Below are positions 38,301-46,970 of a stretch of DNA of 64,000 nucleotides, piece after piece; position 1 is the first letter of the stretch, and each line of letters begins with the position of its first letter. Origin of the DNA: a bacterium SCSIO 12643 (GTDB taxonomy: Bacteria; Bacteroidota; Bacteroidia; Flavobacteriales_G; Salibacteraceae); NCBI GenBank assembly GCA_024398135.1, contig CP073750.1, forward strand, positions 1,612,001-1,676,000, given 5' to 3'. The notes beneath the pieces were generated by a model. That model did no database searches and had not been told where the DNA came from. It saw only the letters and a program-made list of their open reading frames with translations. A program made the translations under genes and the position numbers.

Positions 38301-38764
38301 CGCAAGCAGTTGGTCAATTTACTAAAGAAGACATCCAGACGCTTGAAAGTCAAAAAGAAATGTCGTTGGATTTAGGTGCTGAAACGATCACCATTTCACT
38401 CGAAGATGTGGAAATCAGCACACAAGATATCGAAGGTTGGTTAGTGATGAATGATGACAAAATTACTGTGGCTTTAGACATCACAATTAGCACGGAATTA
38501 CATCAGGAAGGTATCGCCAGAGAATTAGTCAATCGTATCCAAAACATACGTAAAGACAACGGTTTTGAGGTGACGGATAAAATTAATATTGCGATTTTAA
38601 AACAAGATTTATTAAAATCTAGTGTGGATGCTAATTTGAATTATATTTGTTCGGAAACGTTGACAAACAACCTTACCTTTACAGATACACTTTCAAATGA
38701 AAACGCAATCGCGATAGAACTGGAAGAGGGATTGACAACTCAAATTGCGGTATCAAAAATTTAA
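35366..38764 (+). CDS. ileS: Isoleucyl-tRNA synthetase
   Basis: An 1132-residue class Ia synthetase. The HIGH-type motif appears as DGPPSANGKPGIHH near residue 47, the tRNA/editing region has WTTTPWTLPSNTALAVG, and the KMSKR loop is GVKMSKRLGNTIDP. The length and the motif variants resemble the longer lineage common in Bacteroidota rather than the E. coli-type enzyme, and no cysteine-rich C-terminal zinc finger is visible. It charges tRNA-Ile. It heads the ileS-dksA-lspA cluster typical of the phylum; dksA follows after 21 bases. Confidence 0.97.
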   Translation: MSKYKEYKQLNLTEVANEENEFWKANDIFQKSMDEREGSPEYVFYDGPPSANGKPGIHHVISRTLKDLFCRYQTQKGKQVIRKAGWDTHGLPVELKVEKELGITKEDIGTKISVAEYNEACRQTVMQYTEVWDDLTDKMGYWVDMEEPYVTYKTKYIESVWWLLKQLHDKDMLYKGYTIQPYSPKAGTGLSSHELNLPGTYVDVKDTTVVAQFNLIKDDKFKSLFNDLEEVFALAWTTTPWTLPSNTALAVGPKIEYVLVKSFNQYTFEPMHVLVAKALVSKAFSGKYFEGTDEEISNYAAEDKKIPYQIVSSFTGTDLVDLKFEQLLPYVQPMESPEEAFRIIPGDFVTTEDGTGIVHIAPTFGADDAQVAKAAGVPPMLIEDENGNPVPLVDLQGRFVSAMGEFAGKYVKNEYYNDGEAPQQSVDVEIAIKLKTENRAFKVEKYEHSYPHCWRTDKPILYYPLDSWFVRATAKKERMSELNDTINWKPKATGTGRFGNWLKNLNDWNLSRSRYWGIPLPIWQTEEGDESICIGSVEQLKNEIDKSVAAGIMDKNPYASFEIGNMSDENYDAIDLHRPYADDIVLVSSNGEPMKRESDLIDVWFDSGSMPYAQWHYPFENKEKIDGNKAFPADFIAEGVDQTRGWFYTLHAIGTMVFDSVAYKNVISNGLVLDKNGVKMSKRLGNTIDPFDTLKNYGPDATRWYMITNAQPWDNLKFDLDGITEIQRKFFRALQNTYSFFTLYANVDGFTYAEGDVQDRPEIDQWILSKLNSLVKNVDAAYSDYEPTKAGRLIQEFVVDHLSNWHVRLSRKRFWRGDYGQDKISAYQTLYMCLETIAKISAPIAPFYSDRLFKDLNAVTGKDTSLSVHLALFPEVNEEAIDLELEERMELAQKISSMILSLRKRENLRVRQPLQKVMIPVLDAHQQSQIEAVADLIKTETNIKEVAFMDDASDILVKNIKPNFKTLGPKFGKHMKAIAQAVGQFTKEDIQTLESQKEMSLDLGAETITISLEDVEISTQDIEGWLVMNDDKITVALDITISTELHQEGIARELVNRIQNIRKDNGFEVTDKINIAILKQDLLKSSVDANLNYICSETLTNNLTFTDTLSNENAIAIELEEGLTTQIAVSKI

Positions 38765-38785
38765 AGGAATTAAATTATTAAAATT

Positions 38786-39160
38786 ATGTCAGAAAAAAAT
38801 AGATACTCAGAAGCTGACCTAGCGGAATTTAGAGAATTAATAGAAGGCAAATTAGAAGAAGCACAAAGAGATTTGGACATGCTAAACGCTGCCATCTCAC
38901 ACGATAATAATGGTACTGACGATACATCTCCTTCATTCAAAATGATGGAAGATGGATCTGATACTTTAAGTAGAGAAGAGACGGCTCAGTTGGCAGCACG
39001 TCAAAAGAAATTTATCATTAGCTTAAAGAATGCTTTAATCCGTATTGAAAACAAAACTTACGGAATTTGTAGAGAAACTGGTAAACTGATCTCAAAAGAG
39101 CGTTTACGTGTAGTTCCTCATGCAACATTAAGTATTGAGGCTAAAAATAAAATGAGCTAA
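38786..39160 (+). CDS. TraR/DksA-type zinc-finger-like protein
   Basis: A 124-residue DksA-like protein: an N-terminal coiled-coil (FRELIEGKLEEAQRDLDMLN), a middle acidic segment (GTDDTSPSFKMMEDG), and the C-terminal region YGICRETGKLISKERLRVVPHA. Only one cysteine of the usual four-cysteine zinc site remains, as in other Bacteroidota members. The family binds RNA polymerase secondary channel and modulates transcription; that role is inferred. Located between ileS and lspA. Confidence 0.9.
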   Translation: MSEKNRYSEADLAEFRELIEGKLEEAQRDLDMLNAAISHDNNGTDDTSPSFKMMEDGSDTLSREETAQLAARQKKFIISLKNALIRIENKTYGICRETGKLISKERLRVVPHATLSIEAKNKMS

Positions 39161-39183
39161 TCTCGAGACAAAAATTCTTTCAG

Positions 39184-39825
39184 ATTAAAAATCAAAATTA
39201 CATCTCGAACTTAATCGTTCCGGCAATAGTTGCAGTTACGGTTTTGATTATCGATCAGTGGAGTAAAATTTGGGTAAAGACCAACATGTACATTGGTCAG
39301 GAGTACCAGATTACCGATTGGTTCTATATTCATTTCACGGAAAATCCGGGAATGGCATTTGGTATGGAACTCGGTGGAGATTATGGCAAGATTATTTTGA
39401 GTGTATTCAGAATTGTTGCTGTAATTGGGATTGGATGGTATATCGTTCGATCCAGCAAAGAAGGCGCGCATAAAGGCTTTTTGATTGCCATGGCATTTAT
39501 TTTTGCAGGCGCCTTAGGAAATATTCTGGATTCCGTTTTTTACGGACAAATTTTTACTGCTTCAAATGCACATATCGCTCAAACTGTTCCTTTCGGGGAA
39601 GGTTATGCCGATGTCCTCTATGGGAAGGTTGTAGATATGCTTTATTTCCCATTGTTCGATGGGTGGTTCCCAAGTTGGGTCCCAGTTTGGGGAGATGAAT
39701 ATTTTATGTTCTTCCGACCGGTATTTAACATCGCTGATTCCGCAATTACCATTGGCGTTATTTTGATTTTCATATTCCAAAAGTCCTTTTTTGCCGAACC
39801 GCAAGAAAAGGTCAAAGAAGAATAA
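39184..39825 (+). CDS. lspA: Lipoprotein signal peptidase (signal peptidase II)
   Basis: Aspartyl membrane peptidase that removes signal peptides from prolipoproteins. Catalytic Asp residues are in NILDSVFYG and FNIADSAITIG, and the conserved TENPGMAFG is present. The frame has no ATG that includes the first transmembrane helix: the first canonical codon is TTG at 39244, in the middle of that helix (VTVLIIDQWSKIW). Upstream in frame the codons read KNQNYISNLIVPAIVAVTV after an ATT at 39184, which is the expected LspA N-terminus with ATT in place of ATG. I therefore extend the gene to 39184; an ATC at 39160 is another possibility. Length is then 213 residues, normal for the phylum. Confidence 0.88.
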   Translation: MKNQNYISNLIVPAIVAVTVLIIDQWSKIWVKTNMYIGQEYQITDWFYIHFTENPGMAFGMELGGDYGKIILSVFRIVAVIGIGWYIVRSSKEGAHKGFLIAMAFIFAGALGNILDSVFYGQIFTASNAHIAQTVPFGEGYADVLYGKVVDMLYFPLFDGWFPSWVPVWGDEYFMFFRPVFNIADSAITIGVILIFIFQKSFFAEPQEKVKEE

Positions 39826-39968
39826 CTAATTAGTTTTCAACATCCAAACCCCTCACCCAGTCTTTAATACCCAGCCATTTTAACATTTATTAAATAATAT
39901 TAGAATTTGGCTAACACAATAAAATAGCTCAAATTTCGTAATTTGGTTCACACTTAATTGGGAGCTTT

Positions 39969-40157
39969 ATGTTGAACTTAACAAAGTATGTTTTAGAGAA
40001 GGTGAGCTTTGATAAAAAGCTTTTCAAGAAGGAGTTAATCAAAGCAACAAAAGCCTTAAAGAAAGAAGAATTAATGTTATTATATACCTGGGGTGTGGTT
40101 CAGTTTGCTTCTGAACACCAACAAATGGTAAAAGAGATTGTTTCTCCATTTATCTAA
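39969..40157 (+). CDS. Small conserved hypothetical protein
   Basis: A 62-residue basic protein, MLNLTKYVLEKVSFDKKLF followed by KELIKATKALKKEELMLLY, predicted all-helical and without a signal peptide. Short proteins of this shape recur in Flavobacteriales genomes, but no function is known to me. It stands alone between lspA and the converging queG. Confidence 0.65.
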   Translation: MLNLTKYVLEKVSFDKKLFKKELIKATKALKKEELMLLYTWGVVQFASEHQQMVKEIVSPFI

Positions 40158-40176
40158 CATTAATCAGAACCAATGT

Positions 40177-41109
40177 TTAATCGTGGCTTGAAATGAATTT
40201 AATATTTCGTTTCAAGCCCTTATTTTTTGTACGCATTACAGGTGTTCCCGCAAAGACTTTTAAGAAAACCTCATCTGTAATTTCTTCCCAATCCTTTTTA
40301 GAAAAATCTTTCCAGCCAACATGACGATTAAATGCGGGTTCCAGAGTTGGATTCGTATTTCTGGTCCAGGGACAAACATCCTGACAGATATCACAACCAA
40401 AAATCCAATTTTCCATTTGCCCTTTAAACTCGGTGGGAATTTCATTTCTCAATTCAATAGTCAAATATGAAATACACTTTTTAGCGTCCAATTGATATGG
40501 GGTATTTAAAGCATCGGTAGGACACGCCTCCACACAAAGGTTACAAGTTCTGCATAAATCCTTTACAGGGCTGGTAGTTTCCATTTCAACATCCAAAATC
40601 AATTCAGCCAAAAAAAACTGTGATCCCTTCTTACGATTTAAGACTAAAGTGTTTTTACCGATCCATCCTAATCCACTACGTTTTGCCCAGGCTTTTTCCA
40701 TCACCGGAGCAGAATCTACAAACGCACGACCATTCACTGCACCCACTTTTTCCTCAATGAAATGAAGTAATTCAATCAGTTTTTTCTTTAATACCTTATG
40801 ATAATCCTTTCCATATGCATACTTGGAAATTTTATAGGTATCATCTTGTGGGGCAGGCAATGCAGGCAAATATTCAAAACCTAAAGACACTACCGTTTGC
40901 GCACCTTCTACTAATTTAGTAGGATTCGTTCTCTTATCAAAATGGTTTTCCATCCAGGCCATCTCCCCATGAGATTGATCTTGTAACCACTTTTCCAAAA
41001 AACGCGCTTCCTCATCCAAAAACTCAGCTTTGGAAACACCGAATAAAGAAAAGCCTAACTGATAGGCTTTTTGCTCAATTTGTAACTGCTGTGAAGATGT
41101 TAACCTCAA
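40177..41109 (-). CDS. queG: Epoxyqueuosine reductase
   Basis: A 310-residue cobalamin- and [4Fe-4S]-dependent enzyme that performs the last step of queuosine tRNA modification, reduction of epoxyqueuosine. Two ferredoxin-type clusters are visible: [15 protein letters not shown] and [12 protein letters not shown]. The catalytic-region Asp is in [17 protein letters not shown]. It starts with TTG, overlapping the end of ruvB by 4 bases, so the two genes are coupled. Confidence 0.95.
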   Translation of the reverse strand: MRLTSSQQLQIEQKAYQLGFSLFGVSKAEFLDEEARFLEKWLQDQSHGEMAWMENHFDKRTNPTKLVEGAQTVVSLGFEYLPALPAPQDDTYKISKYAYGKDYHKVLKKKLIELLHFIEEKVGAVNGRAFVDSAPVMEKAWAKRSGLGWIGKNTLVLNRKKGSQFFLAELILDVEMETTSPVKDLCRTCNLCVEACPTDALNTPYQLDAKKCISYLTIELRNEIPTEFKGQMENWIFGCDICQDVCPWTRNTNPTLEPAFNRHVGWKDFSKKDWEEITDEVFLKVFAGTPVMRTKNKGLKRNIKFISSHD

Positions 41110-42128
41110 AACAAGGTAGATTGATCATATGGACGATTTCGTCCCAAATGCTTATACGCCATTTCAGTGACTTCACGCCCTCTGGATGTACGTTGTAAAA
41201 AACCTTCCTGAATTAAAAATGGTTCGTATACTTCTTCAATAGTTCCCGCATCTTCTCCTACTGCCGTAGAAACCGTGGTTAACCCTACCGGACCACCTTT
41301 AAACTTATCGATAATGGTAGCCAAAATCTTGTTATCCATTTCATCCAGCCCGTGTTTATCCACATTCAAGGCATCCAACGAATAATGTGTAATTTTTAAA
41401 TCGACCCTTCCATTTCCCTTGATTTGCGCAAAATCACGTACTCTTCGCAGTAATGCATTAGTAATCCTTGGAGTTCCTCTACTTCTGGATGCAATTTCAT
41501 GTGCGGCATCATAGTCAATCGCCACATTTAATATTTCAGCTGAACGCGTTACAATGGAAGCCAAAAGATCAGAATTGTAATACGCCAATCTGGAATTGAT
41601 CCCGAAACGCGCACGTAATGGTGCGGTTAAGGAACCTGACCGCGTGGTAGCTCCCACCAGAGTGAAAGGCTCCAATTCAATCTGCACTGATCTGGCATTG
41701 GGCCCGGAATCGATCATAATGTCAATTTTATAATCTTCCATCGCGGAGTATAAAAACTCCTCTACCACAGGTTTTAATCTGTGAATCTCATCAATAAACA
41801 AAACATCATTGGTTCCCAGATTTGTTAATAACCCTGCTAAATCACCAGGTTTATCCAATACAGGCCCAGAGGTGATCTTAATATCCACACCCAATTCATT
41901 GGCTATGATATTGGCTAAAGTTGTTTTCCCCAATCCCGGAGGTCCATGTAGTAATACATGATCCAATGCTTCATCACGCAACTTAGCCGCTTCAACAAAT
42001 ACTTTTAAGTTTTCTACCACATGATCCTGGCCAGTAAAATCACCAAATGATTTCGGTCTTAATACTTTCTCTAGATCTCTATCAGACCCTGATAGATTTC
42101 CCGGATCAGCGTTTAAATATTCGTTCAT
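41106..42128 (-). CDS. ruvB: Holliday junction branch-migration ATPase RuvB
   Basis: A 340-residue AAA+ motor. Walker A is [14 protein letters not shown], Walker [12 protein letters not shown], sensor 1 [19 protein letters not shown] with the arginine finger nearby, and the C-terminal winged helix ends [20 protein letters not shown]. It drives branch migration with RuvA and RuvC during recombination. The promoter box TACATTTG ends only 4 bases before its ATG, suggesting a very short or absent leader. Followed by queG. Confidence 0.97.
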   Translation of the reverse strand: MNEYLNADPGNLSGSDRDLEKVLRPKSFGDFTGQDHVVENLKVFVEAAKLRDEALDHVLLHGPPGLGKTTLANIIANELGVDIKITSGPVLDKPGDLAGLLTNLGTNDVLFIDEIHRLKPVVEEFLYSAMEDYKIDIMIDSGPNARSVQIELEPFTLVGATTRSGSLTAPLRARFGINSRLAYYNSDLLASIVTRSAEILNVAIDYDAAHEIASRSRGTPRITNALLRRVRDFAQIKGNGRVDLKITHYSLDALNVDKHGLDEMDNKILATIIDKFKGGPVGLTTVSTAVGEDAGTIEEVYEPFLIQEGFLQRTSRGREVTEMAYKHLGRNRPYDQSTLF

Positions 42129-42132
42129 ATAA

Positions 42133-42140
42133 CAAATGTA
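42133..42140 (-). promoter_or_regulatory. TAnnTTTG (-7) promoter box of ruvB
   Basis: Minus-strand TACATTTG matches the consensus exactly and is followed by TTAT and the ATG at 42128. No alternative downstream Met exists near the N-terminus. Confidence 0.55.
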
Positions 42141-42213
42141 ATAAAGACACCTTAGTCCATTTACCCTTTATGGGGTTATGTAAATAATTTGATCAAATAT
42201 TCTACAAATAGCA

Positions 42214-42864
42214 TCAAGCAACTTTAAAAATATAATTCACTTCTGAAGCCAATTGAACCTGAAGAATTTCTTCAAATTCCAGAGTATTCTTTTGTGCAAT
42301 GCTTTTAATTTTTGCCAAATCGCACCCATCCGATAAAATCATGTGTACCTCCGCACCTTTGATTTGAGGCAACTGCTGAAACAGCTTTTCAAAATATTCA
42401 TATTCTACCCCACAAAACCAGGCTTTTTCGGCTACGTTTTCCGGTTCTTTTGGATAGTATGGCGGGTTTATAAATACGTAATCAAAATCTTCTTTAGGCA
42501 CCTGGTCTAACAGGTCAGAATACAAAGCCCGAATGTCCAGATTCAATTGGGCACTTAGTTCCTTTAATGACCTCACAGCTACTTTATTAATATCTGAAGC
42601 CCAAACCTGCGCGCCCTTACTGGCTGCTAAAACAGAAATAATTCCACTGCCACATCCCAATTCTAAAACCCTTTTATTTTGAAGATTTAAAGTAGATATG
42701 AAATCCAAAAACACTTTGGTGCTCATGGTATTTTTAGGAGAAAAAACACCCGGTTGAACCATCGTATAAATATCCTTGTACACGAACTTTCTGGGCTTCC
42801 GATGATACCAGAAATGATACTTCGCGTATAACGGTTGAATGAGTTTTAGAATTCTCCTTTTCAT
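42214..42864 (-). CDS. SAM-dependent methyltransferase with NPPY motif
   Basis: A 216-residue Rossmann-fold methyltransferase. Motif I is ELGCGSGIISVLAASKG, the acidic motif II VWASDINK, and motif IV FINPPYYPKEPEN. NPPY enzymes methylate planar nitrogen groups (PrmC, MTS or N6-adenine/22-type RNA methyltransferases), so it may be a small PrmC/RlmG-like enzyme. Its start overlaps the stop of the upstream radical SAM gene by one base (TAATG). It is the last gene of a seven-gene minus-strand run; whether it shares that pathway is unclear. Confidence 0.85.
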   Translation of the reverse strand: MKRRILKLIQPLYAKYHFWYHRKPRKFVYKDIYTMVQPGVFSPKNTMSTKVFLDFISTLNLQNKRVLELGCGSGIISVLAASKGAQVWASDINKVAVRSLKELSAQLNLDIRALYSDLLDQVPKEDFDYVFINPPYYPKEPENVAEKAWFCGVEYEYFEKLFQQLPQIKGAEVHMILSDGCDLAKIKSIAQKNTLEFEEILQVQLASEVNYIFKVA

Positions 42865-44387
42865 TATTCTGAATAAAAACCCTGTATTTCCGGTTGACGA
42901 TATTTCCAGATCTTATGTAACGCTTTAATCTCATATGGATACTTATAAAAACCCGTTTGGTATCTCCAATGTGAAGCCCAATTTAACAGTCTCTTTTTAA
43001 AACCTTGAATTCTAAAATCTGAAACTGTTGGATACTTTCCATTTAAAACAGTTTCGAAATTTTTAATCGTATCAATCATATATGGTTTTAACCAGGGCGT
43101 TAAAGGATTTTTTCTTAAATCAAAGTGCTCCCAGCTCGGAGAAATCCAATCTTCCAATTTCTCTGGAAAATGGAACCCCGCATCAATAATCTGTTGATAG
43201 AGTTCCGAACCTTCAGTTGGCACCGGACTATAGAGATAAATTATAATTTCAGTATCAGGATTAATCTCTTTGATTTCTTTAATAAAATTGATATCCCATA
43301 AAATCTGTTCGTATACTTTTTCTTCTGTTTCAGCAGGCATTCCTAATACAAATGACATCTCAGGGATTATATCTACTCGTTTCATTCGAGCAGCAAACTC
43401 TTTGATCATTTGACCGGTTTGTGTCCCGCCTTTATTCATTTGCTTCAAGACCTCATCATTTCCCGTCTCCGCCCCTAGAAAAATCATTCTACATCCTGCT
43501 TTACGCATGAGCATCAGATCTTCATCTGAGTATCTATTAATCGTATCGATCCTACCTTCTCCCCAATATTGAATACCATCATTCATGATCAGTTTAGAAA
43601 ACTCCACTACACGCTTTTTGGAGGTAAAAAAATTATTGTCATGGAATTCGACTGCATCAATTCCATACTTTGACTTAAAGTATTGGAGATCCTTATAAAT
43701 GGCATCTGCAGACTTCCCTTTCCAACTCGCATTAAAAATGGGAACGATTGCACAAAATGAACAAGTAAACGGACATCCCATACTGGAATGATAGGACAAT
43801 GTATTTTGTCCCATGAAAGTTTTAGCCAGATAATTACGTAATGGATAATCTGTATTTAAACTTTGATAAGGTAAATCCGGTAATGCATCCTGATCTAATA
43901 ATCCCTCCTTAGCAGTTTTTATTATTTCTCCTTTCTGCGTTTTAAAAATTAAGTTTTTGATTTGTGATAAACGCTCATTTTCACCTGCCTCCAATGTTTC
44001 TATTAAAGATGGAAACGCAACATCGCCCGGACCTTTGATGATATAATTCACATACCCGGAGTCCAGGCAAACCTTATATTGATTGGAAGCAAAATATCCT
44101 CCCCAAATAGTCACGACATCAGAATATTCACTTTTTATCTCTTTCGTAAATGGAATGGCCTGACGGAGTTGCGGTCCCGGCATAACCGTACAGCAGAAAT
44201 ATTGGTATTCTCCTGTATTTAAGAGCGATTTGATTTTGGCTAAGGGTTCATCTTCCAGGTTTCCATCCACCAACGTATATCCATATTTATCATGAATAGA
44301 TGCTGCTACCTGCAATATAGAATTCGGAATTCTATGCTTCGCACTGGCACTCCTGGGATTGAATATGATTAGCTTATTATTTTCCAT
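42864..44387 (-). CDS. B12-binding-type radical SAM protein (1)
   Basis: A 507-residue protein with an N-terminal cobalamin-binding-like Rossmann domain (about 1-145) and a radical SAM domain from about residue 195. The [4Fe-4S] ligands are in SSMGCPFTCSFC. The next segment, VEFHDNNFFTSKKRVVEF, and the ring motif FLGAETGNDEVLKQM are typical. The classical DxHxxG cobalt-ligating motif is not visible (LVDGNLED stands there), as in many radical SAM partners. Related to the two other radical SAM genes at 45588 and 47756 but more divergent. 85 bases separate it from the upstream lipoprotein gene. The product of the reaction is unknown. Confidence 0.88.
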   Translation of the reverse strand: MENNKLIIFNPRSASAKHRIPNSILQVAASIHDKYGYTLVDGNLEDEPLAKIKSLLNTGEYQYFCCTVMPGPQLRQAIPFTKEIKSEYSDVVTIWGGYFASNQYKVCLDSGYVNYIIKGPGDVAFPSLIETLEAGENERLSQIKNLIFKTQKGEIIKTAKEGLLDQDALPDLPYQSLNTDYPLRNYLAKTFMGQNTLSYHSSMGCPFTCSFCAIVPIFNASWKGKSADAIYKDLQYFKSKYGIDAVEFHDNNFFTSKKRVVEFSKLIMNDGIQYWGEGRIDTINRYSDEDLMLMRKAGCRMIFLGAETGNDEVLKQMNKGGTQTGQMIKEFAARMKRVDIIPEMSFVLGMPAETEEKVYEQILWDINFIKEIKEINPDTEIIIYLYSPVPTEGSELYQQIIDAGFHFPEKLEDWISPSWEHFDLRKNPLTPWLKPYMIDTIKNFETVLNGKYPTVSDFRIQGFKKRLLNWASHWRYQTGFYKYPYEIKALHKIWKYRQPEIQGFYSE

Positions 44388-44472
44388 CCCTTCTATTTTT
44401 CACAATCTATATCGCCCAATTCCATTCTATTGATTTGATAAAAGTAACCATCCATTATATAACACCTAAACT

Positions 44473-45591
44473 TTAATTGATGTGATTCACCTCTTCTACC
44501 GAATATTCTCTAACCGAAGTCGATACGGAAAGCACTTCATATGGTGAGAAACTATTTACTTCTGATCTTCTATATACATCTCCTAAAAAAGGAAACTCCG
44601 CATAAGTCGTGGTAGATAACCCACTCAATTTACTTTCCACTACACTTAAAGGCATTCTCCATTCTTCACTTAATCTGGCTGCAGACGGATACATGAAAGA
44701 AATATATAACAGTTCCATTTGCGTATGATCTTGCTTCTTACCAAAATCAACTCCACCGTTAATTTGTAATTGTTTCTGAGTCAAATTAGAAGAAAACCAT
44801 TCTAATGTATCTTTCAATTGAAGATAGCTTAAAAAACCTGCTTTATCCTTTTGAGAGCTAAACAATGGTGAGATTCTACCTTCATGACACCACATACATT
44901 TAGCTGGTTTTCCAGCTTCCGAAAAACCAGGGTCAGATGCATTTATGCGGATACTATCCGCTCCATATACCCCAAATCGCAAATGTCCGTTCTCCATTAT
45001 CTCAACTGTTTCAAATTCCAAAACCTGTTCATTAATAGAGTCAATTTCTGCTGAGAGAAACAACTGACGCAGCCCTACTTGTTTTGAAAATGATATAATT
45101 CTATGCTTATTAGAAACCACTGAATTATTGACATATCCTTTTCTCATCTCCAATTGATAGTTGGCCATAACATCGGACAACCTCTTAGGTACGCCAGTTA
45201 TAGCATAATAATGTTCAGAGGCACCTAATATCAATGTTACATATCGCCCCAAATCAATGCCCCCGGTTTGTTGATACTCTTCAGATTGTTTTAGACTTTC
45301 ATGCAATTTTTTGATTTGATTCTTTGCATTCACAGAGAAACCCAGATCATCTAAATCCAATTGAAATCTTCTATTCTGATCTAAGGAAACAGCCAATTTA
45401 GATGCGGCTCCAATACTCCCCAAGGCCCAATTTAAACCCAGCATCACGTTTTCTTTGGTTTCCGAAGCGTAAGCCTGATTCCATTTCAAGGTAATGATGG
45501 TATTTGACTCAGGTTCAAAAACAGAATCATGCGTACACCCTGAAATTAATGTAATACCACATAGCACTATGAAGTAACTCCATTTCTTCAT
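44473..45591 (-). CDS. Lipoprotein with a single c-type haem motif
   Basis: About 372 residues from the ATG at 45591, which overlaps the upstream stop by 4 bases (ATGA). The signal sequence MKKWSYFIVLCGITLISGC ends in a lipobox. Near residue 230 the sequence KCMWCHEGRISPLF contains CxxCH, the covalent haem-c attachment site, with a Met-containing stretch further on. I recognise no family. Its place between two radical SAM genes suggests an electron-transfer or sensing role in the envelope linked to the same pathway; this is inference. Confidence 0.75.
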   Translation of the reverse strand: MKKWSYFIVLCGITLISGCTHDSVFEPESNTIITLKWNQAYASETKENVMLGLNWALGSIGAASKLAVSLDQNRRFQLDLDDLGFSVNAKNQIKKLHESLKQSEEYQQTGGIDLGRYVTLILGASEHYYAITGVPKRLSDVMANYQLEMRKGYVNNSVVSNKHRIISFSKQVGLRQLFLSAEIDSINEQVLEFETVEIMENGHLRFGVYGADSIRINASDPGFSEAGKPAKCMWCHEGRISPLFSSQKDKAGFLSYLQLKDTLEWFSSNLTQKQLQINGGVDFGKKQDHTQMELLYISFMYPSAARLSEEWRMPLSVVESKLSGLSTTTYAEFPFLGDVYRRSEVNSFSPYEVLSVSTSVREYSVEEVNHIN

Positions 45592-46970
45592 TTTGACCAT
45601 TTCATTAAAGTAGAGGCTGCTGTAGATTTTAATTTAAGTTTCCACTGATTCCAGCCTGCATGACCTTCTAATTGTGCTTTATGTGACGATACCTCATTTA
45701 CGATATATCTTACCGCATAATCATAATACTTCCTTGAATATGTCCGCTCAAAATCGATATCGCGATCTGTAGATGATTCCCAGGCTAAACTGGTTGTGAT
45801 TTGATTCTGAACCTGATTATACAGTCCTGTTCCTTTAATGGGATAAGCTACTGTAATTGTAAATTGATCCGGATTAGCCTGCTTTAAATATTCCACAGTT
45901 TGAAAAATATCTTCCTCGGTTTCTTTAGGATATCCCACCATAATAAATGTTCCGGTTTGGATCCCATAGTCTTTCGTCTTTATAATCATATCACGAACCA
46001 AATGTATATCTACCCTACGATCCATTTCATTAATGATTCGTTGCGAACCGCTTTCCGCACCAATCCAAATCTTGCTACATCCCATCTCCTGAAGTTGCTG
46101 TAAAACCTCATCATTCAATCTTTCCGCTCGTGTAATACATTCAAAAGGGATCTTGATTCCACGTTTTTTAAACTCCTGATATAATTCTCCTAACCATTTG
46201 TGGTTCACTGTAAACACATCATCCACAAACCACAACGAATCGGGATTATATTTTTCAATCAATAGTTCTATTTCATCCGCAACCAGGTTTGGAGATCTTC
46301 TACGATAACTTTTACCATATACCGCAGTACTACACCATTTACAAGTGTATGGGCACCCACGTTGCGTAGAAATATTTAGCGTATTTGTACCATGAAATTC
46401 TTTCCATACGTTAAGGTACTTTTCCAGGTCAATCGCATCTCGATCAGGCAATGGAAGCTGATCCATTTTCCTGATTTTTTCTCTGGGTTCCGTCCGAATA
46501 AAAGCTCCTTCTGAATTTTGATATGCAATCCCGGGGATATTAGAATAATCTTCCTGATTACAAATAGACTGACATAATTCTTGCATAGTTTGCTCTCCTT
46601 CTCCAATTACTAAATAATCCGCGCCAAATCGCAGATAATTTTCGTAATTATAGGTTACGTCCGGGCCACCCATCACAATTTGCATATGGTTTAATTCAGA
46701 CTGGGATTTAATCCATTGCATCAATCGAATGTTATTCACTTTAGTCATTAGATTGGCATAAATCGCAATGACACTGGGTTTATGTCTCAAAATATATTCC
46801 TGTTGTTCCTCGTAACTTGAAAATGTAGTATCAAAAACAGACACCTCGAAATCATGTTTCTTCAAGTAAGCTGAGATATACAACAGACCCAAGGGGGGAT
46901 ATGGGCGCATGATACTTTGCTCCACTTCATCCGTATGGATGAAATATCCATGTGTCAGTAAAACGTCCAT
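45588..46970 (-). CDS. B12-binding-type radical SAM protein (2)
   Basis: A 460-residue protein beginning MDVLLTHGYFIHTDEVEQS, with an N-terminal cobalamin-type domain (MRPYPPLGLLYISAYLKKHD; FEVSVFDTTF) and the radical SAM domain at about residues 190-400. Cluster ligands lie in STQRGCPYTCKWC near residue 205. WFVDDVFTVNHKWL and IWIGAESGSQRIINEM are conserved with the 481-residue homologue upstream. Directly abuts the methyltransferase gene. Such enzymes can perform methylations, ring formations or other radical chemistry on unactivated carbons. Confidence 0.9.
   Translation of the reverse strand: MDVLLTHGYFIHTDEVEQSIMRPYPPLGLLYISAYLKKHDFEVSVFDTTFSSYEEQQEYILRHKPSVIAIYANLMTKVNNIRLMQWIKSQSELNHMQIVMGGPDVTYNYENYLRFGADYLVIGEGEQTMQELCQSICNQEDYSNIPGIAYQNSEGAFIRTEPREKIRKMDQLPLPDRDAIDLEKYLNVWKEFHGTNTLNISTQRGCPYTCKWCSTAVYGKSYRRRSPNLVADEIELLIEKYNPDSLWFVDDVFTVNHKWLGELYQEFKKRGIKIPFECITRAERLNDEVLQQLQEMGCSKIWIGAESGSQRIINEMDRRVDIHLVRDMIIKTKDYGIQTGTFIMVGYPKETEEDIFQTVEYLKQANPDQFTITVAYPIKGTGLYNQVQNQITTSLAWESSTDRDIDFERTYSRKYYDYAVRYIVNEVSSHKAQLEGHAGWNQWKLKLKSTAASTLMKWSK

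Noticed and set aside
38933-39160. A full C4 zinc finger in the DksA-like protein
   Set aside because: Only one cysteine is present in the YGICRETGKL region, so a classical four-cysteine site cannot form.
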